Source: Ailurus styani
Taxonomy: Eukaryota; Chordata; Mammalia; Carnivora; Ailuridae
NCBI GenBank assembly: GCA_002007465.1
Contig: LNAC01000856.1
Coordinates: 549,478 to 613,477, forward strand
Reading direction: 5' to 3'
DNA: 64,000 nt
Shown here: positions 13,163 through 25,477 of the stretch, piece after piece
How the letters are laid out: every line of letters begins with the position of its first letter
How positions within the stretch are numbered: position 1 is the first letter of the stretch
Notes under the pieces: generated by a model
The model's input: only the letters and a program-made list of their open reading frames with translations
Told to the model about the DNA's origin: nothing
Databases searched by the model: none
Made by a program: the position numbers and the translations under genes

Positions 13163-16100
13163 ATAGGGGTGCCTGGGTGGCTCAGTCCGTTAAGGATCTG
13201 CCTTCGACTCAGGTCATGATCCCAGGGTCCTTGCTCCTTGCTCAGCAGGGAGCCTGCTTCTCCCTCTCCCTCTGTTTGCTGCTCCCCCTGCTTGTGCTCT
13301 CTCTCTGTCAAATAAATAAATAAAAATTCAAAAAAAAAAAAGAAGAGTAGAAAGCCTACAGTTTTGTAGCCACACAAACCGAATTTGAATATATCATTCA
13401 AAATCTGAATTATGTTATTAGTTGTACTGTTTTGAGGAGGTTCATATACCCTATTGAGCTTATTTTGTTTATCTATAATATGGAAACGTTCATACCTAGT
13501 TCACGGGATTGTTAGGGATTAAATTATATCACAAATGTAAAAGTGCTTAGCACAGTGCCTAGCACATAATAGGCACTCAGTAGATGCAATCGATTACAAT
13601 TAGTCTGCTCCTATATCCACAGCTCTTTCAACCTTTCCACCGATGTCTTTGATTGGACCCCCTTTGAAGGGAGGATAACGGCACTCTTCCTTTCACAGCT
13701 ATAGCTCTGAGAGGGTACACAAATGCTCCTGATAATTTCACCTGGCAAAGTTCTCCATGCTTACATCTAAGATCATGTGGAACACTGAAATTTACTTAGT
13801 ATGTCTGGTATTTATTATAAAGAGCAAAGGGTTTTAATCTTAAGACTGAAAATGAAGAAGGATCTTCATGGCACTGAATTCTTTAGGGTGACAATTCCTG
13901 CATGCTTTAAGTACAAAGGATACAACCTCAAGACACTTATGCTCACCATAGCAAAATGAAACATGGAAATCTCAAACATAAACATAAAATCAAGCTGGGC
14001 AGTTTTACTCCGGAATTTTCTGGTTCTATATTAGGATCATTAACAGATATTGTTATGGATTGTTCAGAATCAGATTCTAGAGGCCCCCTGCTATAAGTTA
14101 CCTTTATTTGTTTTTGTTTCATTTTTCCCCTAAGAATAACTAAATTTAATTGTACAGATGTCTATCGGCAATTACCTTTCATGTCTTCGATCACTTTCAC
14201 GGTCGCCGTGGTCACTTTCAGGTGACATCTAAATGGGAAAAGTTGAAACAAATCATGCAGAAGCCTTCTGTACTCAGCACAAGGTGCTTATTTTCTACAT
14301 CTTCAATTGACTAACATTTTTTGTAACAATATTCTCTTCACTTGATCCTCGGTCTACCATTTAATTTCAGATTTTTCTCCCCTATTCACAGATGCAAGAA
14401 TGTCAGAGCCAGGGGTCCCTTGGAGATCAAGCAGTCCAACCCCCTCACATAGCAAATTAGGAAATGAAGATTCGGAAAAGTCAAGTGTCTTCCCAAAGGT
14501 CTTAAAGCTCGTAGTGACCCAGAAGAAAATTTTCAAGATCTAGATGTGGCCTGGATCCCCATGGTACTTGTCTTGATCTAAGAGAAATATAATAATTGTA
14601 GATAAAATCCACCAAGTGTGTCCTTATAACCTTTCTAAAATAGTCCTGTGATATTGACTGTATTTAAGATAACTAAGTGGGGGGGAATGCCTGGCTGGCT
14701 CAGTCAATAGCCAGCGACTCCTGTTCTTGGGGTTGTAAGTTTAAACCCCACATTGGGTATAGAGATGACTTAAAAAAATGTAAAAAACTAAAAAGATAGC
14801 TAGGCGAGATGGGGAACTATATTATCCTAATAACTTAATTTTAGAAAGTCTTACCTGTATCCCAATCAGACATTTCATGGGCAAGTTAGGATTTTTTCCA
14901 ATAATTAGCTTAAATCCCTTATCCCTGTAATTATTTTGTAAATGACCACACAGTTTAACCTACACATGGTCAATGAAAGTAACCAAAGCATAATGAAAAC
15001 ATTCAATTCAAATGTTAATTGGTCCAGATCACTCCACAGCTTAACTGGTTCCAGCGCTTCCAGTTATATGTAGCTGGTGTTTGGTGGTTCAGCTGTTGTT
15101 ATATGCAATCCTAACCATAGTTAGAGTCTACAAGCAGATTGGTACTAAGAGCCTTACAAACAATATATAGCAGCCAAAAAATCCATCAAGCCAGTAGGCT
15201 CTAAAAGGACCATAACATATGAAGGTATTCCTCAAAGTTGGTTACAGATCAAATATGCTCTTATTAGAAAGTTCATGTTCAAGTTGGAAGCACATATTAA
15301 CGTTCATCAGTAAACCTGTTACGGAAGGCAGCCCTGAATTCAAGATGGATGTGTGTCTAAGGGCAATGACTCCATGAGCTAAACATAGCCTCACATATGT
15401 TCACCCATATTCTACTACTGGCAACACTAGTTAATAGGGTCCTTGACAAGAACTGAAGAAGAATAAAGATGCCACTAGAACAGAGGTACGGTTTACATGC
15501 AAACCAGTGGCAATCACAGCAGATTATCCAGGAGCTTAACGAGGTGGTAGAGAAGCCAAAAAAGGAGAAATGAAAATAGGAGCCGTGGAACTGGGGGGAA
15601 AGGAGCAGGAATTAGAACTCGAAGCTATTAGAAGAAAGGGATTCGAGCTAATGTGATTATTTCTAAAATAAATTGATTAATGCCATTTCCTTCCTTAAGG
15701 TCTTTCAATACTTCTGTGTTGCCCTTGGTATAAAATCCATACTCTAGCAAGGCACACAGGCCCTCCGTGATCTGGCTCCTGACACTCTACCTCTTCACAC
15801 TTGCCTCCCGATAGCTCTACGCACACACTTGACCCTTGAGCTCAGTGATTTTTCAAACTTTTTTTTTAAGTGGTAAAATACCGAGTTCTAACAAAATCTT
15901 ATTTGGTACCCCGATATGCAAAATACTGGAAAGCAAAACTGCCTTCATTGGCCCCTAGGGCTCCACTTCGAAACTGCTAGAATGCTGCAGTACAAAGTTT
16001 GAAAACTACTGCAAGTAGTTTTTGCAGTTTGCCAAACATGCCGTGCTTTCTTTCACTTCTATTCCTTTGTACGTGATGTTTCCTCTGACTAGAATACCTT

Positions 16101-19100
16101 TTCCACCTTTTCTGCTTTGCTTAATTCTACTCAGCCTTGAGGACTCAAGACAAACTCTCTCTCCTCTTGGATGCCTTCCCTGACTTCCCTAGCTGGTTTG
16201 TACCTTGGGCCCACCTCTATCTAGGTATTTTTGCTATACTTTCTCTCTCTCTCCCTCTCCCTCTCTCCCCTCCCTCTCCCCCCCCTCCTTCTCTCTCTTC
16301 TTCTTTTTTTTTCTTTCTTGGAGTAAAGATTCTTTCTCAAATACATAGCACATTTCTGGTATATAGCAAGAACTCAAAAGTGTTAAATGAAGAAATACTA
16401 CAAAGAAGTAGAGAAAAAAGGGATTAAGGCCACTGAATTTGACAACAAAGAAGTAATAAAAATCTTTTGATAGAAACATGTATTAGAATGGTAGGAACTA
16501 AAGTCAGTTTTAAGAAATGAATGGACAAACAGAAACCGGAGGTTGTAGCTGTATCTATCTGGGAGCCTATTAGAGATTTTGTTCCTATTTTTAAAATATT
16601 CATATTTGCCCCTATACTCTCATGGGGCTTAAAAAAAAATTTTTTTTTTATTTGACAGAGAGCAAGCACCAGTAGGCAGAGCGGCAGGCAGGAGAGGGAG
16701 AAGCAGGCTCCCTGCTGAGCAGAGAGTCCGATGTGGGGCTGGATCCCAGGATCCTGGGATCATGACCTGAGCCAAAGGCAGACACTTAATTGACTGAGCC
16801 ACCTGGGCGTCCCTCGTGGGGATTTTTTACTTCATGTTGAAAATCTCTTGATAGGGCACGTGGGTGGCTCATTACAACCTAGGAGATCAGTATTATTCCC
16901 ATTTTATAGCTGAGAAAACAGGTTTGAAGCGACTGGCTGGGCTTCCTCAGCTACCATGTCTCACTGAATTTGACACCATGGTTATAAAGTGGGCTGTCAT
17001 TTTACATATCACTGAGAAATCTTTTAAAGCTTTTCAATTTAACTATGATATTATTGAATGTAAGGCATTTCCTGATTTCAGAGATATTAAAACCTAAAAA
17101 AAATATATCTTGAAATTGATTAGATATGGTTCTATCCAAGCATGAGCCCAAAACCCCTGTCATTAGTCATTACTCCATACCACTTAGATATCTTTAGCTA
17201 TCTCATAGATGTCCTTCATTCCAATCTTATTTCTAGGGGAAGAAAACTGATATTGAGAGCAGAGGTGACTTGTTCAAGGTCATACACACAGCTAGTAAGT
17301 AGATTAGCCAGGAAGGGAAGCCAAGTCTCCGAGACCCAGGCTAGAACACTTTACATGCTGCCATTTAAGCTACCTTGTCTTTTCCTATAGGTAAAGAGGT
17401 ATTGAGAAAAATACCAGAGTGTCATGTGTAGGAATAAGTACTAGGCATTTCATGTAGGCGCTACATCTACTCATCAGAATGCTTATGTCAGGGGCAGCTG
17501 GCTGTCTCAGGAGGAAGAGTATGTGACTCTTGATCTCAGGGTCATGAGTTCATGCCCTATGTGGGGTGTAGAGATTACTTAAATAAATAAAGCTTTTAAA
17601 AATAAATACTTATGAGAAACACATGGGTTCTGTATTAAAGATGGAAGTTTTCAGCAAAATAGATTTAATTGGCTTAATTGATAGACAGCATTTCTTGTAA
17701 TTGCTATTCATAGAACTTCAGCAAATAAGTAATAAATAAAATAAAGACAATATCCTAGGGATTCAGTGATTGTAAAAGAGCATTTAAAATAACACATGCT
17801 GGGCGCCTGGGTGGCTCAGTGGGTTAAAGCCTCTGCTTTCAGCTCAGGTCATGATCTCAGCGTCCTGGGATCGAGGCCCGCATTGGGCTCTCTGCTCAGC
17901 GGGGAGCCTGCTTCCTCCTCTCCTTGTCTCTCTGCCTGCCTCTGCCTCTCTGCCTACTTGTAATCTCTCTCTCTGTGTCAAATAAATAAATAAAATCTTT
18001 AAAAAAAAAAATAAAAAATAAAAAATAAATAAAATAAAATAACACATGCTGCAGGGGTACCTGGCTGACTCAGTCGGTAGACCATGGGACTCTTGATCTC
18101 AAGGTCATGAGTTCAAACCCCATGTTGGATGTGGAGCCTACTTAAAAAACAAATAATACATGCTACCAGTAAGTTTTATTTGTGGGGTGCCTAGGTGGAT
18201 GTCTGTTAAGCATCTGCCTTCGGCTCAGGTCATGATCCCAGCATCCTGGGATTGAGCCCCGCATCAGGCTCCCTGCTCAGCGGGAAGCCTGCTTCCCCCT
18301 CTCCTGCTCCACCTGCTTGTGCTCTCTCTCTGTCAAATAAATAAAAATCTTTAAAACAGAAAAAGTTTTATCCGTATTATGCTATCTCCCTTGTGTCTAA
18401 TGCCCATTTAGAGGCTCAATACAGTAAGGCAGGAGGAGGGTAATGGAAGTAGGAGCCTTTTGCAAGCAATTATACTATAAGGCTGGAAATACTTGACTCA
18501 TGTTGACATGTGTGACATCCATGGCTTCTTCCTACACTGCTGTTGGTAAAAAGGTTTTAACAATGTATTAAAGTAATCACCAGTATAAGCAGATGCCAAA
18601 ATTAACTACCAGAGGAAAAGCGGCTTCAAAAAGAAAAGCCTGTTCAAATGAAAATGATATTTAAAAGGTACAGAGACTCTGTGCTATAAAATTAAAAGTG
18701 CTGATATTTACCCTTCGATTCTTGTTCATTTCATCATGTCTTCGCCGTGCTTGCTTCTGGAAGTATTCATTCCTTCTCATTACTGAAAACCTGATACAAA
18801 TCATAAATGTTGATACTTTAAAAAGCAAACTTTTATTTTGAAAGAAATTATGTAAAATGTATGTTTTCAAGCAGTATTATTATATATATTTCAACGTCTG
18901 ATCTAAGACAGAATACTAGACACAATTAAAATACAAGAGTGTTTTGATAAGTGATTTTTCAGCTTAGGTATGAATTATTACTTACCGCATGCGTAACAAA
19001 GATCAGAAGTTAACCAGGCATTTGGGTGACTATTTTTGTTTAAATTTTTTTCAGAAGTGATGTCAGCAAGATGGCACTTATAGACTCAATACTCAGTTTC

Positions 19101-22100
19101 CTCAAAATTCCTAAGTTGATGCCTAACCCCCAATGTGATGGTATGTGGAACAGGGGCCCTTTGGTAGGTAATTAAGTTAAGATGAGGTCATGAGGCCAGG
19201 GGCCCACGATGGGGTTAGTGTCCTTATAGGAAGAGGAAGAGATCAGAGTTTGCTCTCTCTTCACCATGTTAGAACACGGAGAGCAGTGTCTGAATACAAA
19301 ACAGGAAGAAGGCCCTCACCAGACCCCAGCCATGCTAGCACCCTGATGTCAGACTTCCAGCCTCCATAAATGGAAGAAATAGATTCCTGTCATTTAAACT
19401 ACCCAGCCTGAGGTATTTTGTCATGGCAGCCCAAGCAGACTAAGACAACGGCAGACTTGGAAGCTATAGGCCCTCCTTGTCTGAGAGGTAACACTGAATT
19501 AAAAGCAATATATAGACTAGAATGCCTCTCTGAGAACTCGAGAGACCAGCTGAGAAGCTACAGCACCCAGGTCATTATAAAACCAAGAAGGGATTCCAGG
19601 GAATGGGGTAGGAATATTCGCGACATTTAGTGTGCCCATTTGTGTCCCTCCCCCTATGCCTCAAGCAGAGAGCAATCGGGAGAAAACCCCCATACTAGAG
19701 CTCCTCCCTTGGGATGGAAATTAAAGAGTGGACCATGTCTACAATGTTCTGGTTTTGTTAGGGGCTGCCTGAGGGGCTGGTTTTTGTCTCCCCAGATCCA
19801 GAGCATTCATGGGACCGGTGCCAGAGTTTGGAAGTTACTGTAAACAGGCAAGCAGCACATTAGAGCTGCAGTTCTGTAGGCAGATGCCAAGGGGCACAAG
19901 ATTATAAAAGGTCTGAAAGGTGCTAGAGCTCCCAGCCCTGCATCAGGCTCCCTGCTTGGTGGGGGGCCTGCTCCTCCCTCTTCCTCTGTCTGCCACTCCC
20001 CCTGATTGTGCACGCAGGCTCTTACACACGTGCTCTCTCTCTGTCAAACAAATAAAATCTTAAAAAAAAAAAAAAGCCCAAATCCCAGCCAAAAGTATAA
20101 GACATACAAAGAAACAGAAACCTGGTCCAGTCAAAGGACTGAAATAAGACAGCAGAAATCAGCCTTGAAGAAATGCAGATCTATGAACTACCGGACAAAG
20201 AATTTAAAATAATGGTCATAAAGATGCTCAATGAACTAAAAGAGAACACAAGTACACGGCTAAAGGAAATCAGGAAAATGACGCATGAACAAAATAAGAA
20301 CATCAGCCAGAAGACAGAGACTATAAAAAATAACCAAACTCTGGAGCTGAAAAATACAATAACTGAAATGAAAAATTTGTTAGAGGGGTTCCACAGAAGA
20401 TGGGATTCAGCAGAAAAAAGAATCAGCAAACTGGAAGACAGGTCACTGGAAATCATTGATTTGGAGGAGCAAAAACAAAAACAAATGAATAAAAATGAAG
20501 AGAACCTAAGGGATTTATGGTACATTATCAAGCGAGCCAATATATGCATTATGAGAATCCCAGAAGGGGAAGGTGGGCAGAGAGTTTATTTGAAGAGGTA
20601 GAAGCAACCCAAATGTCCATCGATGGATAAAGTGCGATATATACACACAATGGAATATTTTTCAACCTTTAAAAGGGAGTAAATCCTGTCACATGCTACA
20701 ACATGGATGAACCTTGAGAATATTATGCTGGGTAAAATAAGCCAGTCACAGAAAAACAAATACTACATGATTCCACTCACAGGAGGTATCTAAAGCAGTC
20801 AAATTCACAGAAACAGCAAGGAAAATGGTAGTTACCAGGGGCTGGGGGTAGAGGGAAAATGAGAAGCTACTATTTAACAGGTATAGAGTTTCTGTTTTAT
20901 GAGATGAAGAAGCTCTGCAGATTTGTTTTACAACATTGTGACTATGCTTAAGGTCACTCAGGTGTCAGCTTAAAAGTGATTAAGATGGTAAATTTCATGT
21001 TTTTTACAATTTTTTAAAATAAAAAATGAAACTCATGAACTCTTGAGTTGGCACAGATTCTGTCACATAGTCCAAATTTCTCCTTTCACATATCGGGAGA
21101 TTGAGATCCAGAAATAGTAAGTAATTTGCTCAATATACTTTGTGACAGAGTTGGGACACAAAACCATGTCTTCATATCCTTATGTTGTTTCCACTCAGTC
21201 ATGCTACCTATACTCCATTAGGGGCCTTTCTTTAAAAAAACACAGACCAGATTCTCACTGGCATCCTCTTTCAAGAAATAAGAAAAGAATTTGGGGATAC
21301 AGATAGGGAAATCAACTGGTCTGAAAAGACTTCTGTTTTTAGAGTGAAACATAGTAAATTAGGGATTTTAGACCCAAAGATCTGATTTGTCAATTGTACT
21401 CAGGTTTGAATCTGTTGCAAGAATTACTTAGAATGCTGGCGTGGTAATAAGATGTCAGTAGTCACTCTACAATTGGAGTTTAAATGGCAAGCACTCCAAA
21501 ACTAAGTCCCTCATTTCCTCTGAAGCTATTATCTGCGTTTAGAAAAGCTTTCATCAGGTGGACAGCCCAGCTAATGTAAAGATATGCACACCTTGCCATT
21601 CATTTCATGTAAATTACTTAGTGGAGAGTACAAAAGACAGTTTTTGTTCTGCTTTGCTTCTCTATTTACACGTCACTTTCCTGGCCAAGGCAGGCATCTG
21701 TCTCTGGATATCATTACTGTACCAGGAAAAAGGAGCAAAAGCTGAAATCCGGTATTTTGGAGGTGTGAAACACCAATCCACACCTTGTTTACAATAAATT
21801 CTGTTTAGAGTTTTTGAGAATCATATTGATTTTTCAAAATTGAAAAAAGTTATCGTAAATCTCCATAAATAAGTAATATTCTAAATATGCTATCATTCTT
21901 TATTCCAGATATTCACACAACTACTTGCCTTTTATTTAGACCACACTGGGCTGCTACATTGGTGGCTTGTTTAAGGCAGAAATGTACTTAGAACTTTTGG
22001 TTTGTCTTTATCTTTATCTCCTGGTGAAGCTGTCCTGAGGGGAAGATTTGGTGTGAGGGCATGAAATTACTGAACTCTTCATTTTCTACTTGGTGGAGAA

Positions 22101-25100
22101 GGCAACTCCAGGTCTGAAGAGTATTATTATACCTAACTGGTCAACTTATATATAGTATTAGAATGGGAAATTACAGAGTAGAAGAATTAATCTCCAAGGG
22201 ATCAATTATAAAAGTATATTAATTTTCTGTACTTCATGCATTCTTTGATTCTTTTATAATAGTTCAGCATTTGGTAACCTCAACCTTAACAGAGCAAGTA
22301 CTACTTATTTGTGCTGAGACAGCAAAAATAAATTATAATAATAGGAGAAAAGGAGAAAAAACTGAACGGAATTGTTCATTACATTGAAAAATGTAAAACG
22401 GCAGAAATACGGCTTTGGACCTCAAAGGAAGTATTATGCCACCTGACAAACAAAATTTACTGCATGAAATGAAGTAAAACATGAAAATCCCTGAGAAATG
22501 CAGAAATATTAATTACGTGTCATCAGTGTTAAGTCTTAATTTTTTATAGCAAATTATTTGTGTACTGTTAATATAAGTAGGATGGGGCCTTTAGCATTTA
22601 AATGGTGCCTACGTCAGACATTGTCTATACACACAATAACCCACACATACATTTTGGAAATAATTTTTTAGCTGAAACTAGTAATTCCATGCAGTTGTTG
22701 ACATGTTCTAAGATATTCAACTAGAAATTTAGAGGCAATGAAACCAATTACTGAGAACTTCGAACTACATATAAACTTTTCCTCAATTACCTAGTTAATC
22801 ATAATACAAAGGTCTTGTGGTTTTTAAAACTCAACCAATTCGCAATACTATTAAATTACTTCACCCACCCCAGCGCCACCCAGGGCAGACAGATCTAGCC
22901 TAACAGTTTTATATGGCAACAGTAAATATACACAATATATTCAAAAGATATTCAGAAAGTTAGTGTTGTGTCTATGCATAGAATAACATGCTCTCGTACG
23001 GTCTGATTGGAGGAAAGCAGAAAAGTTCAGCTGCCCAAAGATAAAACGATCATTTGTGTGCTGAGGACACTGAATACTCTTTAGGAAGGAGACAGAGGAA
23101 AGAAGCACAGAAATTCATTATCAGAGATCACATATTATCAAATCTAGCATAGTTTGTTGTTAGATTAGCTAGCCTAGCAAGCTGGAATTCAAAGGGAATG
23201 GGACATGGAGTCAATATATTTTTACCGTGGGAAAGGCTCAGTGGGAAAAGCTGAGTAAATGGCGCTCAGCCACGGAAGGCCAACCTAGATGTAACAAGTT
23301 AATGAGGGCCCACTGGAAAACTGGATGATAGGAGAGGTAGTCAGCAAGTTGAAAGAAAATTGATGCCATGTATATGTTACCTCCATTCTATTAATATCTC
23401 AGTCTCAATACAATGTCTGTTACAAAAACATATCTAGCTAATAAAATATAGATCTATAAAAGAAGCATGCCCTTACATTTCCACATTACTCAACACATTG
23501 TACTAATGATTAATTATTTATTATGTTTTTACCTGTCAAAATCAGACTCAATTTTGGGTGAAGTTTTGACTCTTTCTCTTGGTGAATGTCTTTGATATCT
23601 CCCTGATTGGCCATGAGATCTCTCTGACAGATGAGATCTCTCTGATGGTACGTGCGATCTTCCTGATAGGATGTGAGACCTCCCTGATGAGACATGAGAT
23701 CTCTCTGATGGAACATGAGATCTCTCTGAGTAACCATGAGATCTCTCAGTGTGGCCACGAGATCTCTCTAATTGGCTATGAGCTCTTTCTGTGGGGCCAC
23801 GAGATCGCTCTAATTGGCTATGAGCTCTTTCTGTGAGGCCATGAGATCGCTCTAATTGGCTATGAGCTCTTTCTGTGGGGCCACGAGATCCCTCTAATTG
23901 GCTATGAGCTCTTTCTGTGGGGCCACGAGATCCCTCTAATTGGCTATGAGCTCTTTCTGTGGGGCCACGATATCTCTCTAATTGGCTATGAGCTCTTTCT
24001 GTGAGGCCACGAGATCGCTCTAATTGGCTATGAGCTCTTTCTGTGGGGCCACGAGATCGCTCTAATTGGCTATGAGCTCTTTCTGTGAGGCCATGAGATC
24101 GCTCTAATTGGCTATGAACTCTTTCTGTGGGGCCACGAGATTGCTCTAATTGGCTATGAGATCTTTCTGTGTAGCCACAAGATCTATCTGTGTAGCCACG
24201 TGATCTCTCTCTGTAGCCACACGATCTCTCTCTGTAGCCACGCGATCTCTCTCTGTAGTCACGAGATCTTTCTTTTTGGGCATGAGATCTCTCTGACTGG
24301 CCATGAGCTCTCTCTGGTTGGCCACGAAACCTTTCTGGTTGGCCACGAGACCTTTCTGGTTTGCCACGAGATCTCTCTAGTTGGCCATGAGATCTCTCTG
24401 ACTGGCCACGAGATCTCTCCAACTGGCCACGAGACCTCTCCAATTGGCCCCGGGATTTCTCAGACTGGCCACAAGATCTCTCAGACTGGCCATGAGATCT
24501 CTCAGACTGCCCACGAGAACTCTCTGACTGACTATGAGAACTCTCTGACTGGTCACAAGAACTCTTGGACTGACTACGAGAACTCTTGGACTGGCTACGA
24601 GATCTTTCCGACTGGCCACGAGATCTTTCTGACTGGTCACAAGAACTCTCTGAGTGGCCACGAGATCTTTCTGACTGGTCACAAGAACTCTCTGAGTGGC
24701 CACGAGATCTCTCTGAGTGGCCACGAGATCTTTCTGACTGGCCACGAGAACTCTCCGACTGGCCACGAGATCTTTCTGACTGGCCACGAGATCTCTCTGA
24801 CTGGCCACGAGATCTTTCCGACTGGCCATGAGATCTTTCTGACTGGTCACGAGAACTTTCTGAGTGGCCACGAGATCTCTCTGAGTGGCCACGAGATCTT
24901 TCTGACTGGCCACGAGATCTCTCTGACTGGCCATGAGATCTTTCCGACTGGCCATGAGATCTCTCTGAAAGGTGTTGATTTTCTGATGATTGGCCTTGAG
25001 ATTCTTCCAACTGATGCTGGTTCCCCTCCGACTGGCTTCCACTCTTCTCTGCTTGGATCTTAGAATTTTCATTTTCCTGCAAAGAACCACAATTTTGCAA

Positions 25101-25433
25101 AACAAATATAATATTTTGTCAAAGCCATTTCTATGAGCAATTTTTTTTTAATTTCATTGCCCCTATTTTTATAAACTAAACAGTTTTCAGAACTAACTAT
25201 TCAAGGCACCAGGAGGGAATACTAAGAAACAATCTCTGTTCTCAATGGAATTTAAAATAATCCTTAATATTAAGAATTATATTAGGGCGCCTGGGTGGCT
25301 CAGTGGGTTAAAGCCTCTGCCTTCAGCTCAGGTCATGATCTCAGGGTCCTGGGATCGAGGCCCGCATCGGTCTCCATGCTCACCAAGGAGCCTGCCTCCT
25401 CCTCTCTCTCTGCCTGGCTCTCAGCCTACTTGT

Positions 25434-25477
<44 letters not shown>

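Noticed and set aside
20173..20601. 142-codon helical ORF
   Set aside because: L1 ORF1-side fragment, no independent gene.
23579..25063. Plus-strand ORFs over the LUZP4 array as genes
   Set aside because: They are forced by the stop-free 21-bp unit. The minus frame alone has splice borders, homology and a lead and tail outside the array.
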